A stretch of 64,000 bases of DNA from Fervidobacterium pennivorans (GCF_001644665.1 NZ_CP011393.1:1820001-1884000); one strand, 5' to 3'; positions 34,660 through 44,326 are shown, numbered from the stretch's first letter. A program made the numbers and translations. The notes: generated by a model not told the origin, from the letters alone.

Positions 34660-36453
34660 GTGAAAAGCGAAGACAGTATACAGAAAGAAGGAAAAAAGAG
34701 AAAAACTAGTGTATTTTTCAGACTATTACAGTACGCTCTACCGTATTGGCATCTCTTAGCTTTGGCTATCGTAGTTGTGATTGTTCTTACATATTTAGCA
34801 CTCTTACCACCACAAATTGTGAGGAAAGCTATAAATACGTATATACTTTCAGAGTCTTTGCAAACAGCTGAAAAGCTTTCGGGGATATCAAAACAATCCC
34901 TTCTGTTCCTTATCGTTTCAGGAGGGATTTTCCTATTTGAGTACCTTTCAATACTCGTTACTACATACATCGGTGGTCGGGTTGTTTACGACTTACGACG
35001 TCAACTATATGACCACGTGTTAAAGCTTCCAATGTCTTTTTTCGACAGACATCCTAGTGGACAAATAACGACAAGAATAACGAGTGATACACAAAATGTC
35101 CAAGAGTTCTTCACCTCAGTTATAACCAGTATCGTCAACGATGTTTTTTTACTTGCAGGTGTAATCATAATGATGTGGAGAATCAGTTCGCGACTTTTCC
35201 TCGATATTATTTACATCTTCCCAGTAATTATCGTAGCAATGGTTGTTTTCAGGTACTTTGATATTAGGGCTTACCGAGCTGTTAGGTCAAACATTGCGCG
35301 TATTAACGCATACATTGCTGAAAACTTGGCTGGGATGCCTGTGATAAAATTGTTTAACGCTGAAAATTACAAAAGAAAAGAGTTTGACAAGATAAACAGA
35401 GAGCTTTACAGGGCCAGAATGAACCAACTCTACGTTTTCGGTATCTTTCGACCTTTGATAAACTTCTTATATTACCTCACATTATCACTTATCATCTGGT
35501 TCGGGTCTAAGTATATCTTAGGCAAAGTGCTGAACTTCGGAGACCTGTATGCGTTTGTTTCTTATATAGATACCTTCATGAGACCTATTGAAGATTTATC
35601 GGAAAAGTACGATATTATCCAAAACACTATTGCCAGTGGCGAGAAAATCTTTGCGCTTTTGGACGAGCCACAGGAAGAACAAGGCAATTCTAACGGAAAA
35701 AAGACCATAGAAAAAGGAACTATAGAATTCAAAGATGTATGGTTTAGCTATGACAATAAGCGCTGGGTTTTGCAAGGTGTAAATCTTTCATTTTCTCCAG
35801 GAGAGTTAGTTGCAATTGTTGGCGAAACCGGTGCGGGTAAAACAACGATAATGAACCTTATAAATGGAATGTACAGACCACAAAAAGGTGTTATTCTAAT
35901 AGATAATGTGCCACTGGAAGAATACGATATCCATGCTTTGAGAAAAGAGGTATCGGCTGTTCCTCAGGATGTAGTGCTATTCAGCGGTACATTATTGGAC
36001 AACATAAGGCTCTTCCATGACGAAATACCAGAAGAAGAAGTTTACAAAGCTCTTGAGAAAGTCGAGGCATTAGAAATTATACAAAGATTACCAAAAGGGA
36101 TATACACTGAGATAGTTGAAAGAGGAAAAGGTATCTCTGCAGGCGAAAGGCAATTGATAGCATTGGCAAGGTCTGTATTGTTCGGTGCTAAAATATTCAT
36201 ACTTGACGAAGCAACAAGTAACATCGATGTGGAAACAGAGCACAGAATCCAGAAAGCAGTCAGAGAGTTGTCGAAAGAAAATACCGTCATAATGATAGCA
36301 CACAGACTTTCTACAGTCGTAAACGCTGATAGAATAATCGTTGTTGTTGATGGTAAAATCGCAGAAGAGGGCAAACATTTCGAGCTACTTAGAAAGAAAG
36401 GTGCCTACTACAAGCTTTACGAAATACAATTCGCGAAAGAGGAGACTGCATGA
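34660..36453 (+). CDS. ABC-type multidrug/lipid exporter (TMD-NBD half transporter)
   Basis: About 597 residues from GTG 34660 (AGGGAG 8 bases upstream; ATG 34639 is possible). Six membrane helices (about 25-320) include the FFDRHPSGQITTRITSDT coupling helix. The nucleotide-binding domain has Walker A GETGAGKTT, signature ISAGERQ, Walker B IFILDEATSNID and switch AHRLST. The signature departs from LSGGQ but keeps its Ser and following Gly. One half transporter alone suggests a homodimer or a partner elsewhere. Its TGA overlaps the ATG of the radical SAM gene, so the two are coupled. Confidence 0.9.
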   Translation: MKSEDSIQKEGKKRKTSVFFRLLQYALPYWHLLALAIVVVIVLTYLALLPPQIVRKAINTYILSESLQTAEKLSGISKQSLLFLIVSGGIFLFEYLSILVTTYIGGRVVYDLRRQLYDHVLKLPMSFFDRHPSGQITTRITSDTQNVQEFFTSVITSIVNDVFLLAGVIIMMWRISSRLFLDIIYIFPVIIVAMVVFRYFDIRAYRAVRSNIARINAYIAENLAGMPVIKLFNAENYKRKEFDKINRELYRARMNQLYVFGIFRPLINFLYYLTLSLIIWFGSKYILGKVLNFGDLYAFVSYIDTFMRPIEDLSEKYDIIQNTIASGEKIFALLDEPQEEQGNSNGKKTIEKGTIEFKDVWFSYDNKRWVLQGVNLSFSPGELVAIVGETGAGKTTIMNLINGMYRPQKGVILIDNVPLEEYDIHALRKEVSAVPQDVVLFSGTLLDNIRLFHDEIPEEEVYKALEKVEALEIIQRLPKGIYTEIVERGKGISAGERQLIALARSVLFGAKIFILDEATSNIDVETEHRIQKAVRELSKENTVIMIAHRLSTVVNADRIIVVVDGKIAEEGKHFELLRKKGAYYKLYEIQFAKEETA

Positions 36454-37352
36454 GTATGATTTTGAGAGCTTCCTATTGGACTTGGAAGTTGCTTAATGGA
36501 GAATCCATACCCGATGAGATGCCCACTGCTTACCTTATGCTTGACGGGGAATGTATGTATAACTGCGCTTACTGTACTCATGCAAGAGATTCAGAAAGTG
36601 ATAATTCGTATTTGTCAAGGGTAGTTTGGAAATTAATAGAACCTAAAGATTTGAATTCGATAAGCCTAAAGTTCAAGCGTGTTTGCCTTCAGACTGTTAA
36701 TTACAAAGGTTATTTTGAAGACGTACTTGACGTTGTTGAACGTCTGAAAAGGTCGGACACTAATCAAAAACTACTCATTTCTGTTTCCACACGTGTGAAA
36801 AGCACAAAGGAAATCGATATACTAATGAATTCAGGAGTTAATGACTTAGGCATTGCTATCGACGTGGTTTCCGAAAAGCTTCACAAATTGTATCGTTCTT
36901 GGTCCTTAGAATACACTCTCTCTTTGATACGTTACGGAGCAGAAAAGTATCCAGGAAGAATTACAACCCATATCATCGTTGGACTTGGTGAACAAGACAA
37001 AGAACTCTATGAAATATTCAAGCTAATGAAAGCTTACGATGTCAAAGTCGCGCTCTTTGCTTTTACTCCAATACGTGGGACGAGACTTGCTCACTTAACA
37101 CCACCATCTCTTGAACGATACAGAAAAATCCAAATACTCAGGTTCTTGATGTTCGAAACAAATTATACACCAGAAATAGATTTTGATGAGGATGGCAATC
37201 TGAAGATATTAAAATACGATAACTCTATAGATATATCAAAAGCCTTCCTTACATCCGGATGCACCCATTGTACAAGACCTTACTACAACGACAGTCCAAG
37301 GAATAAAGTGTTGTATAATTATCATACAATCATAGAGACTCAAAAGAAATGA
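36450..37352 (+). CDS. Biotin-synthase-related radical SAM protein
   Basis: 300 residues. The radical SAM cluster motif is CMYNCAYC (C-x3-C-x2-C), and the SAM-domain strands TTHIIVGLGEQD and VALFAFTPIRGT follow. The C-terminal SGCTHCTRPYYND stretch supplies two further cysteines, likely ligands of an auxiliary cluster. This resembles the COG2516/COG1856 biotin-synthase-related proteins that include the lipoyl synthases LipS1/LipS2 of archaea and some bacteria; assignment to LipS2 is inference. It overlaps the ABC exporter gene by 4 bases and ends before a short terminator. Confidence 0.82.
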   Translation: MSMILRASYWTWKLLNGESIPDEMPTAYLMLDGECMYNCAYCTHARDSESDNSYLSRVVWKLIEPKDLNSISLKFKRVCLQTVNYKGYFEDVLDVVERLKRSDTNQKLLISVSTRVKSTKEIDILMNSGVNDLGIAIDVVSEKLHKLYRSWSLEYTLSLIRYGAEKYPGRITTHIIVGLGEQDKELYEIFKLMKAYDVKVALFAFTPIRGTRLAHLTPPSLERYRKIQILRFLMFETNYTPEIDFDEDGNLKILKYDNSIDISKAFLTSGCTHCTRPYYNDSPRNKVLYNYHTIIETQKK

Positions 37353-37380
37353 TTCTATAAACCATGATTTTTGGAAAATT

Positions 37381-37404
37381 TCGCCTAACAAGTGAGGCGA
37401 TTTT
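37381..37404 (+). terminator. Short terminator-like hairpin overlapping the fliR SD
   Basis: TCGCCT (37381-37386) pairs with AGGCGA (37395-37400) around an 8-base loop and is followed by TTTTTG. The 3' arm contains the GAGG that is the only SD candidate for fliR. Confidence 0.55.
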
Positions 37405-38186
37405 TGTTGAATATGAATCAGTTCTACGACTTGCTTCAAAGGTATGCATTAAGTTACGGATTAATTCTTACGCGTTTAACAGGCATGATGGTAATTGCCC
37501 CGCTATTTGCTGGGTTTTCATTACCGTTGGAGATAATGGTTATACTGCTTCTAGCACTTGGATACGTCACATTGCCTAATGTTGCCATTCCTGTTTCTTT
37601 GCCTATGCCAATAATCACAATTGCTGGCTCGGCACTGTACAACTTTTTCATAGGTTTCGTTATCGGATTGATAGGATACACCATTGTTAGTTCAGTCTAC
37701 GTTGGAAGCGAAATTTTTGGTATCCAGTCGGGATTCAATGTAAGTGGTTCGCTAGACCCGACTATGGAAGAATCACCTTTAACAAGCGAGTTCATCTACT
37801 TGGTATCAGTCTACATATTCGTCTCTTTAAAAGGTCACCTACTTCTTTACAAGGCTGTTGTCGAGTCTTTTCAAAAATACCCGATTCTTATTTCTGAAAT
37901 TTCTTTCAAAAACATCAGTGAGCAATATGTAAGAATCTTTACCGATGCGTTTCTGTTCTCCTTGCAAATAGCGTTACCTATAATAGGTCTTATGTTTTTA
38001 ATAAACGTACTTTTTGGAATTCTCTCTAGACTTGTTCCTCAAATGAACGTTTTTATGGTTGCTATGCCTGCTTCAACGCTGATACTTTTTGCTGTGCTTG
38101 TGGGGATGATACCTGTATGGGTAGAATTGATATCACGGATGGTTTACAGATTGGAACCATATCTCAGTCAGCTACTAGCAAAATAG
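37404..38186 (+). CDS. fliR: Flagellar export protein FliR
   Basis: About 260 residues, six or more membrane segments. LTRLTGMMVIAPLFAGFSLPLEIMVILLLALGYV and the later GIQSGFNVSGSLDPT and GIQ/LVPQMNVFMVAMPA stretches are FliR hallmarks. It is part of the membrane export gate of the flagellar type III apparatus. The start is uncertain: TTG 37404 is 6 bases from GAGG, ATG 37413 is 15 bases from it. Its 3' end overlaps flhB by about 70 bases. Confidence 0.92.
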   Translation: MLNMNQFYDLLQRYALSYGLILTRLTGMMVIAPLFAGFSLPLEIMVILLLALGYVTLPNVAIPVSLPMPIITIAGSALYNFFIGFVIGLIGYTIVSSVYVGSEIFGIQSGFNVSGSLDPTMEESPLTSEFIYLVSVYIFVSLKGHLLLYKAVVESFQKYPILISEISFKNISEQYVRIFTDAFLFSLQIALPIIGLMFLINVLFGILSRLVPQMNVFMVAMPASTLILFAVLVGMIPVWVELISRMVYRLEPYLSQLLAK

Positions 38187-39274
38187 CCAAAATAAATCTG
38201 CAACTATTCGCGGACCCTGACAAAACAGAAAAAGCAACACCACGTAAAAGACAAAAGGCAAGAGAAGAAGGTCAGGTTCCCGTCTCGCGCGAATTCATCT
38301 CCGGCCTTGGCTTTCTATTTGTAGCAACTCTCTTTTTATTTACCGGTAAGCAGCTACTAAATGCGTTAATAAATGGAACGATATCCACCTTCGAGATATC
38401 AGATGTCGAGATAAGAACTTTCGAGGACTTTCTAATATATGGTGTCAAGCCTTTCACATCTGCTTTTGTGTTCCTCTCTTTTCTGGTACTCAGCGCCGCA
38501 CTTTTTTCCCTCACAATTGGACTACTGCAAACCAGGTTCCTTTTCACACTCAAGCCTCTGAAATTTGACTTTAACCGTCTCAATCCGATAAGTGGGTTCA
38601 AAAGGATGTTTTCGCTTAGGTCCCTTTTCGAATTAGCGAAAGCTATTGCAAAATTATTAATCGTGGGTTTCGTTGGCTACAGTGTGATTAAAGGGAATTT
38701 CCAAAAGATAATGATAACAGCTGATTCCAGTTTAATTGACGGTGCTTTACTTGTTTGGAGCACCTTTACAGAGCTTATAATCAAATGTTCAATAGCCCTA
38801 TTAATTGTTTCAATAGGTGATTACTATTTTTCACGCTATGAATACGAACAGAGTATCAAGATGACAAAACAAGAGGTAAAGGAAGAATTTAAAGAAATAG
38901 AAGGGAACCCCGAGATTAAAAGGCGTCAGAGACAAATAATGCTGCAATACGCAATGCATAGAATGATGCAAGAAGTTCCGGAAGCAAGCGTGGTTATAAC
39001 CAACCCGACACATTTTGCGTGTGCATTACGCTATGATCCAGAAAAAGACTTTGCCCCCGTATTGGTTGCAAAAGGTGTTGACCGGGTTGCACTGAGAATA
39101 ATAGACATAGCAAGGGAAAACGATGTTCCAATCGTCAGAAATCCAAAACTTGCAAGGGAGATATACTATACTACTGAACTTGGAGATGTTATACCAGAAA
39201 AGCTTTACAAAGCAGTTGCAGAAGTTCTTGCTTACGTCTTTACACTGAGGGAGAAGAGAGAAACACTCAAGTAA
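38117..39274 (+). CDS. flhB: Flagellar export switch protein FlhB
   Basis: Up to 385 residues. The N-terminal PDKTEKATPRKRQKAREEGQVPVSRE, four membrane helices and the auto-cleavage site NPTH (VVITNPTHFACALRYDP) identify it. Cleavage at NPTH switches export from rod/hook to filament substrates. The only standard start, ATG 38117, gives a 35-residue N-terminal extension and a 70-base overlap with fliR; the family normally starts at about INLQLFADPDKTEKATP, where no ATG, GTG or TTG occurs. No flhA follows. Confidence 0.94.
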   Translation: MGRIDITDGLQIGTISQSATSKIAKINLQLFADPDKTEKATPRKRQKAREEGQVPVSREFISGLGFLFVATLFLFTGKQLLNALINGTISTFEISDVEIRTFEDFLIYGVKPFTSAFVFLSFLVLSAALFSLTIGLLQTRFLFTLKPLKFDFNRLNPISGFKRMFSLRSLFELAKAIAKLLIVGFVGYSVIKGNFQKIMITADSSLIDGALLVWSTFTELIIKCSIALLIVSIGDYYFSRYEYEQSIKMTKQEVKEEFKEIEGNPEIKRRQRQIMLQYAMHRMMQEVPEASVVITNPTHFACALRYDPEKDFAPVLVAKGVDRVALRIIDIARENDVPIVRNPKLAREIYYTTELGDVIPEKLYKAVAEVLAYVFTLREKRETLK

Positions 39275-39324
39275 CAGTCGAGTAATTGCTCTGGCAAAGA
39301 TTTGCTTTTCAAGGGGGGAATCTT

Positions 39325-40116
39325 TTGAAAATTTACTACGACCCTAATTTCACTTTTCAAGAACTTTTGGATTATTACGCCCCTTCAATTTTGGATATAA
39401 ACGGCGAAAAATTTATTGACTTGCACTCACTAAATATTGTGAATTTTTTGGGCTTGCAGCCAATTAAACGATACAACGAGGAAATCAATGGATGGTTTTT
39501 TAACGTCAGCGAGTATGAAACCAACGAAATTCTACCTCTTGAAAACCTTTTACCATTCAACAATGAAAATTTTGAAAAATTCAAAATCTCAAACACGTTA
39601 TCTTTTGAATATCTTAGGTATAACGAGGTGTACAATAACTTGTTTCTTAAGGTGGAAAATACACTTAACAATCTTGAATGCGTAATATCGCTTAATAACA
39701 ACTTTCTTACCCAGCATCTTGAGGTCTTTGCAGACGTAGGCTTTGAATTTCTCCTTGAAATAAACGTCGTGCTAACTATTAAAAATTTGGCAAATAGGTA
39801 CTCTTTCAGTTCTTCTTTTAATCATCCATTTGTCTTTCGAATAGAGCTTTCCAACACTTTCTATGAGCAGGTCTATAAATTTCTGGAGGAGTTTAGAGAC
39901 TTTAATAAAAAGATTTCTGAACGAATACCAGTCCTTTACAGCCAATTCAGACAACTTCCGAAATCAGATGAACTTGCACGCATCTTACTGAATAGTTCGA
40001 TAGATAGTTTCACTAAAACAATCTATAATTACGGAAGTATAGAGTTATTCATCGATGATTTGAGAAAACTGGCTGAATTGTTGTCCTTGTTTACTGAGAA
40101 TTCAAAGTTAGATTAA
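39325..40116 (+). CDS. Unrecognised protein downstream of flhB
   Basis: 263 residues from TTG 39325, with GGGGGG 6 bases upstream. I do not recognise it. It is rich in Asn, Phe and Leu, has no signal peptide or membrane segment, and ends in a helical region (about 180-260) with heptad-like spacing. It follows flhB by 50 bases in the same direction, so a flagellar or motility-related role is possible but not shown. It overlaps the convergent YhhN-like gene by 4 bases. Confidence 0.7.
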   Translation: MKIYYDPNFTFQELLDYYAPSILDINGEKFIDLHSLNIVNFLGLQPIKRYNEEINGWFFNVSEYETNEILPLENLLPFNNENFEKFKISNTLSFEYLRYNEVYNNLFLKVENTLNNLECVISLNNNFLTQHLEVFADVGFEFLLEINVVLTIKNLANRYSFSSSFNHPFVFRIELSNTFYEQVYKFLEEFRDFNKKISERIPVLYSQFRQLPKSDELARILLNSSIDSFTKTIYNYGSIELFIDDLRKLAELLSLFTENSKLD

Positions 40117-40724
40117 AGAACTACACTTAACGAGATAAATAACTGTCCAGCAAAATACAACGACAGAACTAATAAATCCCTGTTCGGAATTCTTCTAACA
40201 TACTTATCATATGAAAGGAATAAATCCGATAAAAAGAAAAGAATTGCCCCAGAAAAAGCCACAATACGTACCGAAGAAAACGCAACCATCGTGCATATTG
40301 CTAAAACGTATAAAAAAACCGCAAGTTTTTCTTTGCTTAAGAATCTTTTAAGAAAAAGAAAATAGCCAAAACCACTCAGCAAGAGCGTAACTATAATACC
40401 GAATGACGGGATTTCCCACATTTTGTAAAACCCAAGAACATAGAAAATATGGCCTAATAAAAATGCGCCCATACCATGGATGAAAAATCTATCAAATTCT
40501 AAGAAAAAATCGCCCAAGGCTCCGGATAAAAGACCAAAAGCGACTAATAATTCAACCTTGTTATTATGATTCAGAAATACAGAATCCGACAATACAGCCA
40601 AAAACAGTGTTAGAGTCGTGAGAACCTTGAGTAAAATTGAAAGGTTTTCAAGAACCTTCAATTGTTTTAAAACGATTGTTAGCGATGCAAGTATTGTCGC
40701 TGTTGTTAGCAGGAAAAACTTCAT
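40113..40724 (-). CDS. YhhN/TMEM86-family membrane protein
   Basis: 203 residues from ATG 40724. About seven to eight hydrophobic helices. LSGALGDFFLEFD, FLLGHIFYVLGFYK and AGAILFFLSDLFLSYDKY-type segments with conserved Asp and His residues match the YhhN family. Animal homologues (TMEM86) are lysoplasmalogenases, so a lipid hydrolase role is possible; Thermotogales contain ether and plasmalogen-like lipids. Confidence 0.8.
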   Translation of the reverse strand: MKFFLLTTATILASLTIVLKQLKVLENLSILLKVLTTLTLFLAVLSDSVFLNHNNKVELLVAFGLLSGALGDFFLEFDRFFIHGMGAFLLGHIFYVLGFYKMWEIPSFGIIVTLLLSGFGYFLFLKRFLSKEKLAVFLYVLAICTMVAFSSVRIVAFSGAILFFLSDLFLSYDKYVRRIPNRDLLVLSLYFAGQLFISLSVVL

Positions 40725-40781
40725 CCTTACCACCACCTTTCCAAATATTCATCAATTTTCGATACATTTAAGAATCAATAA

Positions 40782-40812
40782 AAAACCAGGGGTACGCAGT
40801 CCCCCTGGTTTT
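40782..40812 (-). terminator. Terminator of the 5'-nucleotidase gene
   Basis: AAAACCAGGGG (40782-40792) pairs with CCCCTGGTTTT (40802-40812). On the minus strand the stem ends in a run of six T, 14 bases past the stop codon of the nucleotidase gene. Confidence 0.87.
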
Positions 40813-40825
40813 GGTTGTGTTAGTC

Positions 40826-42631
40826 TTAGGAAGCTTTTTGCATAAGCTTGAGATATTCAAAATACGGAACATAGTATTTCAGCACGTCTCCTTCTTTAAC
40901 CTCTTCTACGTTGTTCCACCTTTTTATATCTTCTACAGGAATCCCGAGTTTTGATGCAACAGATTCTAGTGTTTCTCCTGAGTGCACAGTATACGTCATT
41001 TCGATATAAGCTCCCCAGTTGTTATCGACCGTCGCTTCGATTTCTTTCTTTTCGAGCACATAGTTCGACATTAATTCAGCCATTTCTATTAGAACTTCTC
41101 TGACAACGGGTTTTCCCTTAAACATTTCGTATCCTCCACCACCGCCAGCTCTGTAGTTATTCAAAACAATCTCGTACTCTGCATCCATATCAAGAGGTTT
41201 CCCTTCAAACATTAAATCTACAATCCTGTCGCCTTTTGGTCTGTTCAGGACTATCTTGTAAGATATGCCTTCCCACATATCGTAGTTGTATCTCTGAACT
41301 TTAGGCTCTATCCAAGTTTTATTCTCCTTTGCTATCCCATCTTCAAAGACAAAATAGTCTGCACTTCTTTCAAGTGCGTCTTTAATATCTTTACCTTTAA
41401 CCTTTAGCACTTTCAGCGTGTTCGGATATATATAGACTGCGTTTATGTCTCTTAAAGTTATGGGACCATCTTTCCAACCTTTAACGTCGTTAGTGAAGAG
41501 TGCAGTAGAAGAGATTTTCGCACCCGTGTAATACATTTGCACTTTATTGACAAACTCGATTAGTGGATTATCCCAAAGCCTTGCAACAAACGGATCAGAA
41601 ATCCAGAAATCACCTTTTGCTGTTCCTACTGGTGTATCTAACCAAGCTTGTGTTTTTTCTTCGTAGGGCTTTGCAAGCTCTAGAATCTCTTCATCGGGTG
41701 GATATTTTGAAACATCGATTAATTCAGGCTTAACCTCCTTAATAATCCATTTCCCATCCTCTTCGTTTTTCTCTAACTTTATGGTTATTTTACCAACCAT
41801 CTTTCCCCAATTGTATGGCTGAGTTACAGCTACATTTCCAATCTTTGTTGCAATTGCTCTGTGTTGGTGACCTGTTAACAGAACGTCAATACCAGCGACC
41901 TGAGTTGCAAGCTCATAGCCTTGGTTCTCTCCAACAAGCGGTTCCGTTGGATTACCTGTAGCAGGGTCGCGCTCTAAACCACCATGGTAAGCAACTATCA
42001 TTATATCAGCAATATCCCTTAGTTCTTCCACGTAAAGTTTTGCTGTCTCAACCGGATCTTTGAACTTCAGACCTTTAATGTTTCTTGGATCTTCCCAATT
42101 AGGTACGAATTTAGTAGTCAAACCCAATATGCACACTTTTACCCCATCTAAGTCAACTATTTGATATGGTATGAAGTACGGAATGTCATATTCGTCCGTT
42201 ATATTTGCACTAACAAATGGGAACTCTGCCTCACTTATAGCTTTGCTTAACACATCCAGACCATAGTTAAACTCATGATTTCCAATAACGCTTGCCGCAA
42301 ATTTGAGATGATTCATTACAAGAACCATTGGATCAACATCACTGTTATCAAATTTCGCATGATAGTATTCCATAGGGCTTCCCTGGATTAAATCTCCAGT
42401 GTCAATTACTATGACGTTGTCCTCACCATACTTTTGCCTCTGCTCTTTAATTACCGATGCCACCTTCGCTAAGCCGTGATTCGCTGCTTTGTTTGTTGCA
42501 TAATCAACAGGATAGATGTAGCCATGCAAATCACTGGTGTGCAAAATAACGATTTCCCTTGTTTCAGCGAACAACAAAACAACCGCAAAAAGTAAAAAAA
42601 TCCCCACTAAAACTTTCCTACCAAACTTCAT
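40826..42631 (-). CDS. Secreted 5'-nucleotidase/2',3'-cyclic phosphodiesterase with C-terminal LysM
   Basis: 601 residues. A signal peptide (1-24) is followed by a calcineurin-like metallophosphatase domain with ILHTSDLHGYIYP, VIDTGDLIQGSP, VIGNHEFNYG, VAYHGGLERD and LLTGHQHRAI. The 5'-nucleotidase C-terminal domain (about 330-530) has NTLKVLKVKGKDI and YRAGGGGGYEMF. The last about 50 residues form a LysM domain (YTVHSGETLESVASKLGIPVEDIKRWN), which should bind peptidoglycan and keep the enzyme in the periplasm. It salvages nucleosides and phosphate. Confidence 0.93.
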   Translation of the reverse strand: MKFGRKVLVGIFLLFAVVLLFAETREIVILHTSDLHGYIYPVDYATNKAANHGLAKVASVIKEQRQKYGEDNVIVIDTGDLIQGSPMEYYHAKFDNSDVDPMVLVMNHLKFAASVIGNHEFNYGLDVLSKAISEAEFPFVSANITDEYDIPYFIPYQIVDLDGVKVCILGLTTKFVPNWEDPRNIKGLKFKDPVETAKLYVEELRDIADIMIVAYHGGLERDPATGNPTEPLVGENQGYELATQVAGIDVLLTGHQHRAIATKIGNVAVTQPYNWGKMVGKITIKLEKNEEDGKWIIKEVKPELIDVSKYPPDEEILELAKPYEEKTQAWLDTPVGTAKGDFWISDPFVARLWDNPLIEFVNKVQMYYTGAKISSTALFTNDVKGWKDGPITLRDINAVYIYPNTLKVLKVKGKDIKDALERSADYFVFEDGIAKENKTWIEPKVQRYNYDMWEGISYKIVLNRPKGDRIVDLMFEGKPLDMDAEYEIVLNNYRAGGGGGYEMFKGKPVVREVLIEMAELMSNYVLEKKEIEATVDNNWGAYIEMTYTVHSGETLESVASKLGIPVEDIKRWNNVEEVKEGDVLKYYVPYFEYLKLMQKAS

Positions 42632-42676
42632 ACACAGCGCCCCCTTTTTTAAAGTGGTGATATAAAAAACGCTTAG

Positions 42677-44095
42677 TTAGCGCTTGATTGTACGTTCTTT
42701 TATTATCTCTAATGCTTTGTTCAACATTACGTCTTCTATACCCTTCACATAGTTAATCCTTTCTTCTGTACTTAACTCTATTTCATAATCCGGTTCTAAG
42801 ACTACATCACGTTGAGTATCCTCACTTATCACAGCTGTTGGGAACATGAAACTTGTCTTAGCTGAATCATCGAATTTATAATCCACTTCGGTTGTATGAT
42901 TTATCTTCATCAACGTTGGTTCACCTATGGTTCTATCTTTACGAAGCTTCTTGAATGTATATATGAAATCCAGAGCCGCATTTGATGTGTACCTGTCGAA
43001 TAAAATCCAAACATCTGCTTTGATAACTGGTTCCCTTGGTTCAAACGTGTGGAAGAATTTTATTCTGAGCAACTCGTTTGTCGTTTTTTCAAAGTCTACG
43101 CCGTATTTATTAAGCACGCTTATATTGTAGGCAGTGTTAACTATGGAAATCCATCTCTCGACCGATGTTCTCTCATCCACAAAATGTTCGAACAGTTCTT
43201 TGAAGATTGTAAAATCTCTACTAGCAACGCCTCGTAAGTCTACTAAAACTACCTTCATATCTTTGTTATAGACAAGTGTGTTTGTTAAGAACTCTCTGTA
43301 AGTGTTGTAAATCGTCCCGGAGAGACTAAACGTTCCAAACTTAAACACTCCAATATTGCCTTCCTTGTAGAACTCGAAAGGTCTTCTCGTTGGGAGAGCT
43401 GGAAACTGGACACTTTCACGTGTGTAACTCATAGCAGTCATCGTTTTCACAACAACGGTTTTTTCTGCGCCATCGCTCATGACTTTTATATTATACTCCT
43501 TTTGCCTATAAAAAATACCTATTCTATCCTTCTTTTTATCAACTAACTCAGGAATCAACTGTATTAACGATGATAACTGCTGCTCACGAACAGAGTAATT
43601 TTCTCCAGACGTGTATGGCAACAACAGGTCTATCAATTCTGAAATCTTCCTCCCGTTTATTTCTAATACCTCGTCACCGGCTATTATATCTTTCACCGCA
43701 CTCGATGATACAATAACCCTACCGTCAACTACTGTTACTGTAAACGGCAAAACACTATAAACGGGCTCTGTTGGAGGATAAAGCCTAAAATTCTGGTCAT
43801 TAACAACAGAAAGTGCGGGTTGGATAACTTTAAAAACATCAATAGGAAGTATTTTCTTTCTGTTGGACTTATACTTATAGTATTCACCCAAGACCTTTCT
43901 TGCAATTTCTTCTCTATCTTCTGAAGGGTAAGTTTCTTTAATCGTTCGCACAGCATTATCAAATAACCTCTCAACTTTATCTAATGGTACTAAACGTTTT
44001 TGGTACTTGTAAAACTCGATTATCCAAGACAAAGAAAGCGTTACCACTATGCCACTTATCAAGAATATAACAAACAACTTTGTACCGGTCTTCAA
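42677..44095 (-). CDS. S41-like (tail-specific protease type) membrane-anchored protein
   Basis: 472 residues from TTG 44095, preceded by AAGGGGG. One N-terminal membrane anchor (about 5-25), a helical region, a PDZ-like segment (about 100-180: IIAGDEVLEINGRKISELI) and a C-terminal S41 peptidase fold with VVLVDLRGVASRD and FDRYTSNAALDFIYTFKKLRKDRTIGEPT. The Ser in YTSNAA is at the position of the S41 nucleophile, but the usual SAGE and the Lys-containing motif are not clear, so it may be a non-standard or inactive member. It lies just upstream of the nucleotidase gene. Confidence 0.75.
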   Translation of the reverse strand: MKTGTKLFVIFLISGIVVTLSLSWIIEFYKYQKRLVPLDKVERLFDNAVRTIKETYPSEDREEIARKVLGEYYKYKSNRKKILPIDVFKVIQPALSVVNDQNFRLYPPTEPVYSVLPFTVTVVDGRVIVSSSAVKDIIAGDEVLEINGRKISELIDLLLPYTSGENYSVREQQLSSLIQLIPELVDKKKDRIGIFYRQKEYNIKVMSDGAEKTVVVKTMTAMSYTRESVQFPALPTRRPFEFYKEGNIGVFKFGTFSLSGTIYNTYREFLTNTLVYNKDMKVVLVDLRGVASRDFTIFKELFEHFVDERTSVERWISIVNTAYNISVLNKYGVDFEKTTNELLRIKFFHTFEPREPVIKADVWILFDRYTSNAALDFIYTFKKLRKDRTIGEPTLMKINHTTEVDYKFDDSAKTSFMFPTAVISEDTQRDVVLEPDYEIELSTEERINYVKGIEDVMLNKALEIIKERTIKR

Positions 44096-44302
44096 AATAA
44101 TCCCCCTTCCGTTCAAAATATCTCCAATCGCATTCTTACATATTATAACATCCGAGCTAAATTATTAAAAATTAGATTTCTTACCTAAAAACGCTTCCTG
44201 TCCAAAAGAGAAAACAAATCAAATAGCTTAACGTAGAAAACAAGCGCATACTCAAGTTTCTTGAATGACGTAGTTCAAAATTCATAAGTTATCGGATTTT
44301 TT

Positions 44303-44320
44303 ACGTGATATTATTCACAA
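44303..44320. promoter_or_regulatory. Operator-like palindrome, upstream site
   Basis: ACGTGAT-ATTA-TTCACAA: a 7-4-7 imperfect palindrome whose core GTGATATTATTCAC matches the reverse complement of the second site (44364-44381) in 13 of 14 bases. It lies just upstream of the -35 box of the acyl-CoA dehydrogenase promoter. Confidence 0.6.
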
Positions 44321-44326
44321 TTATGC

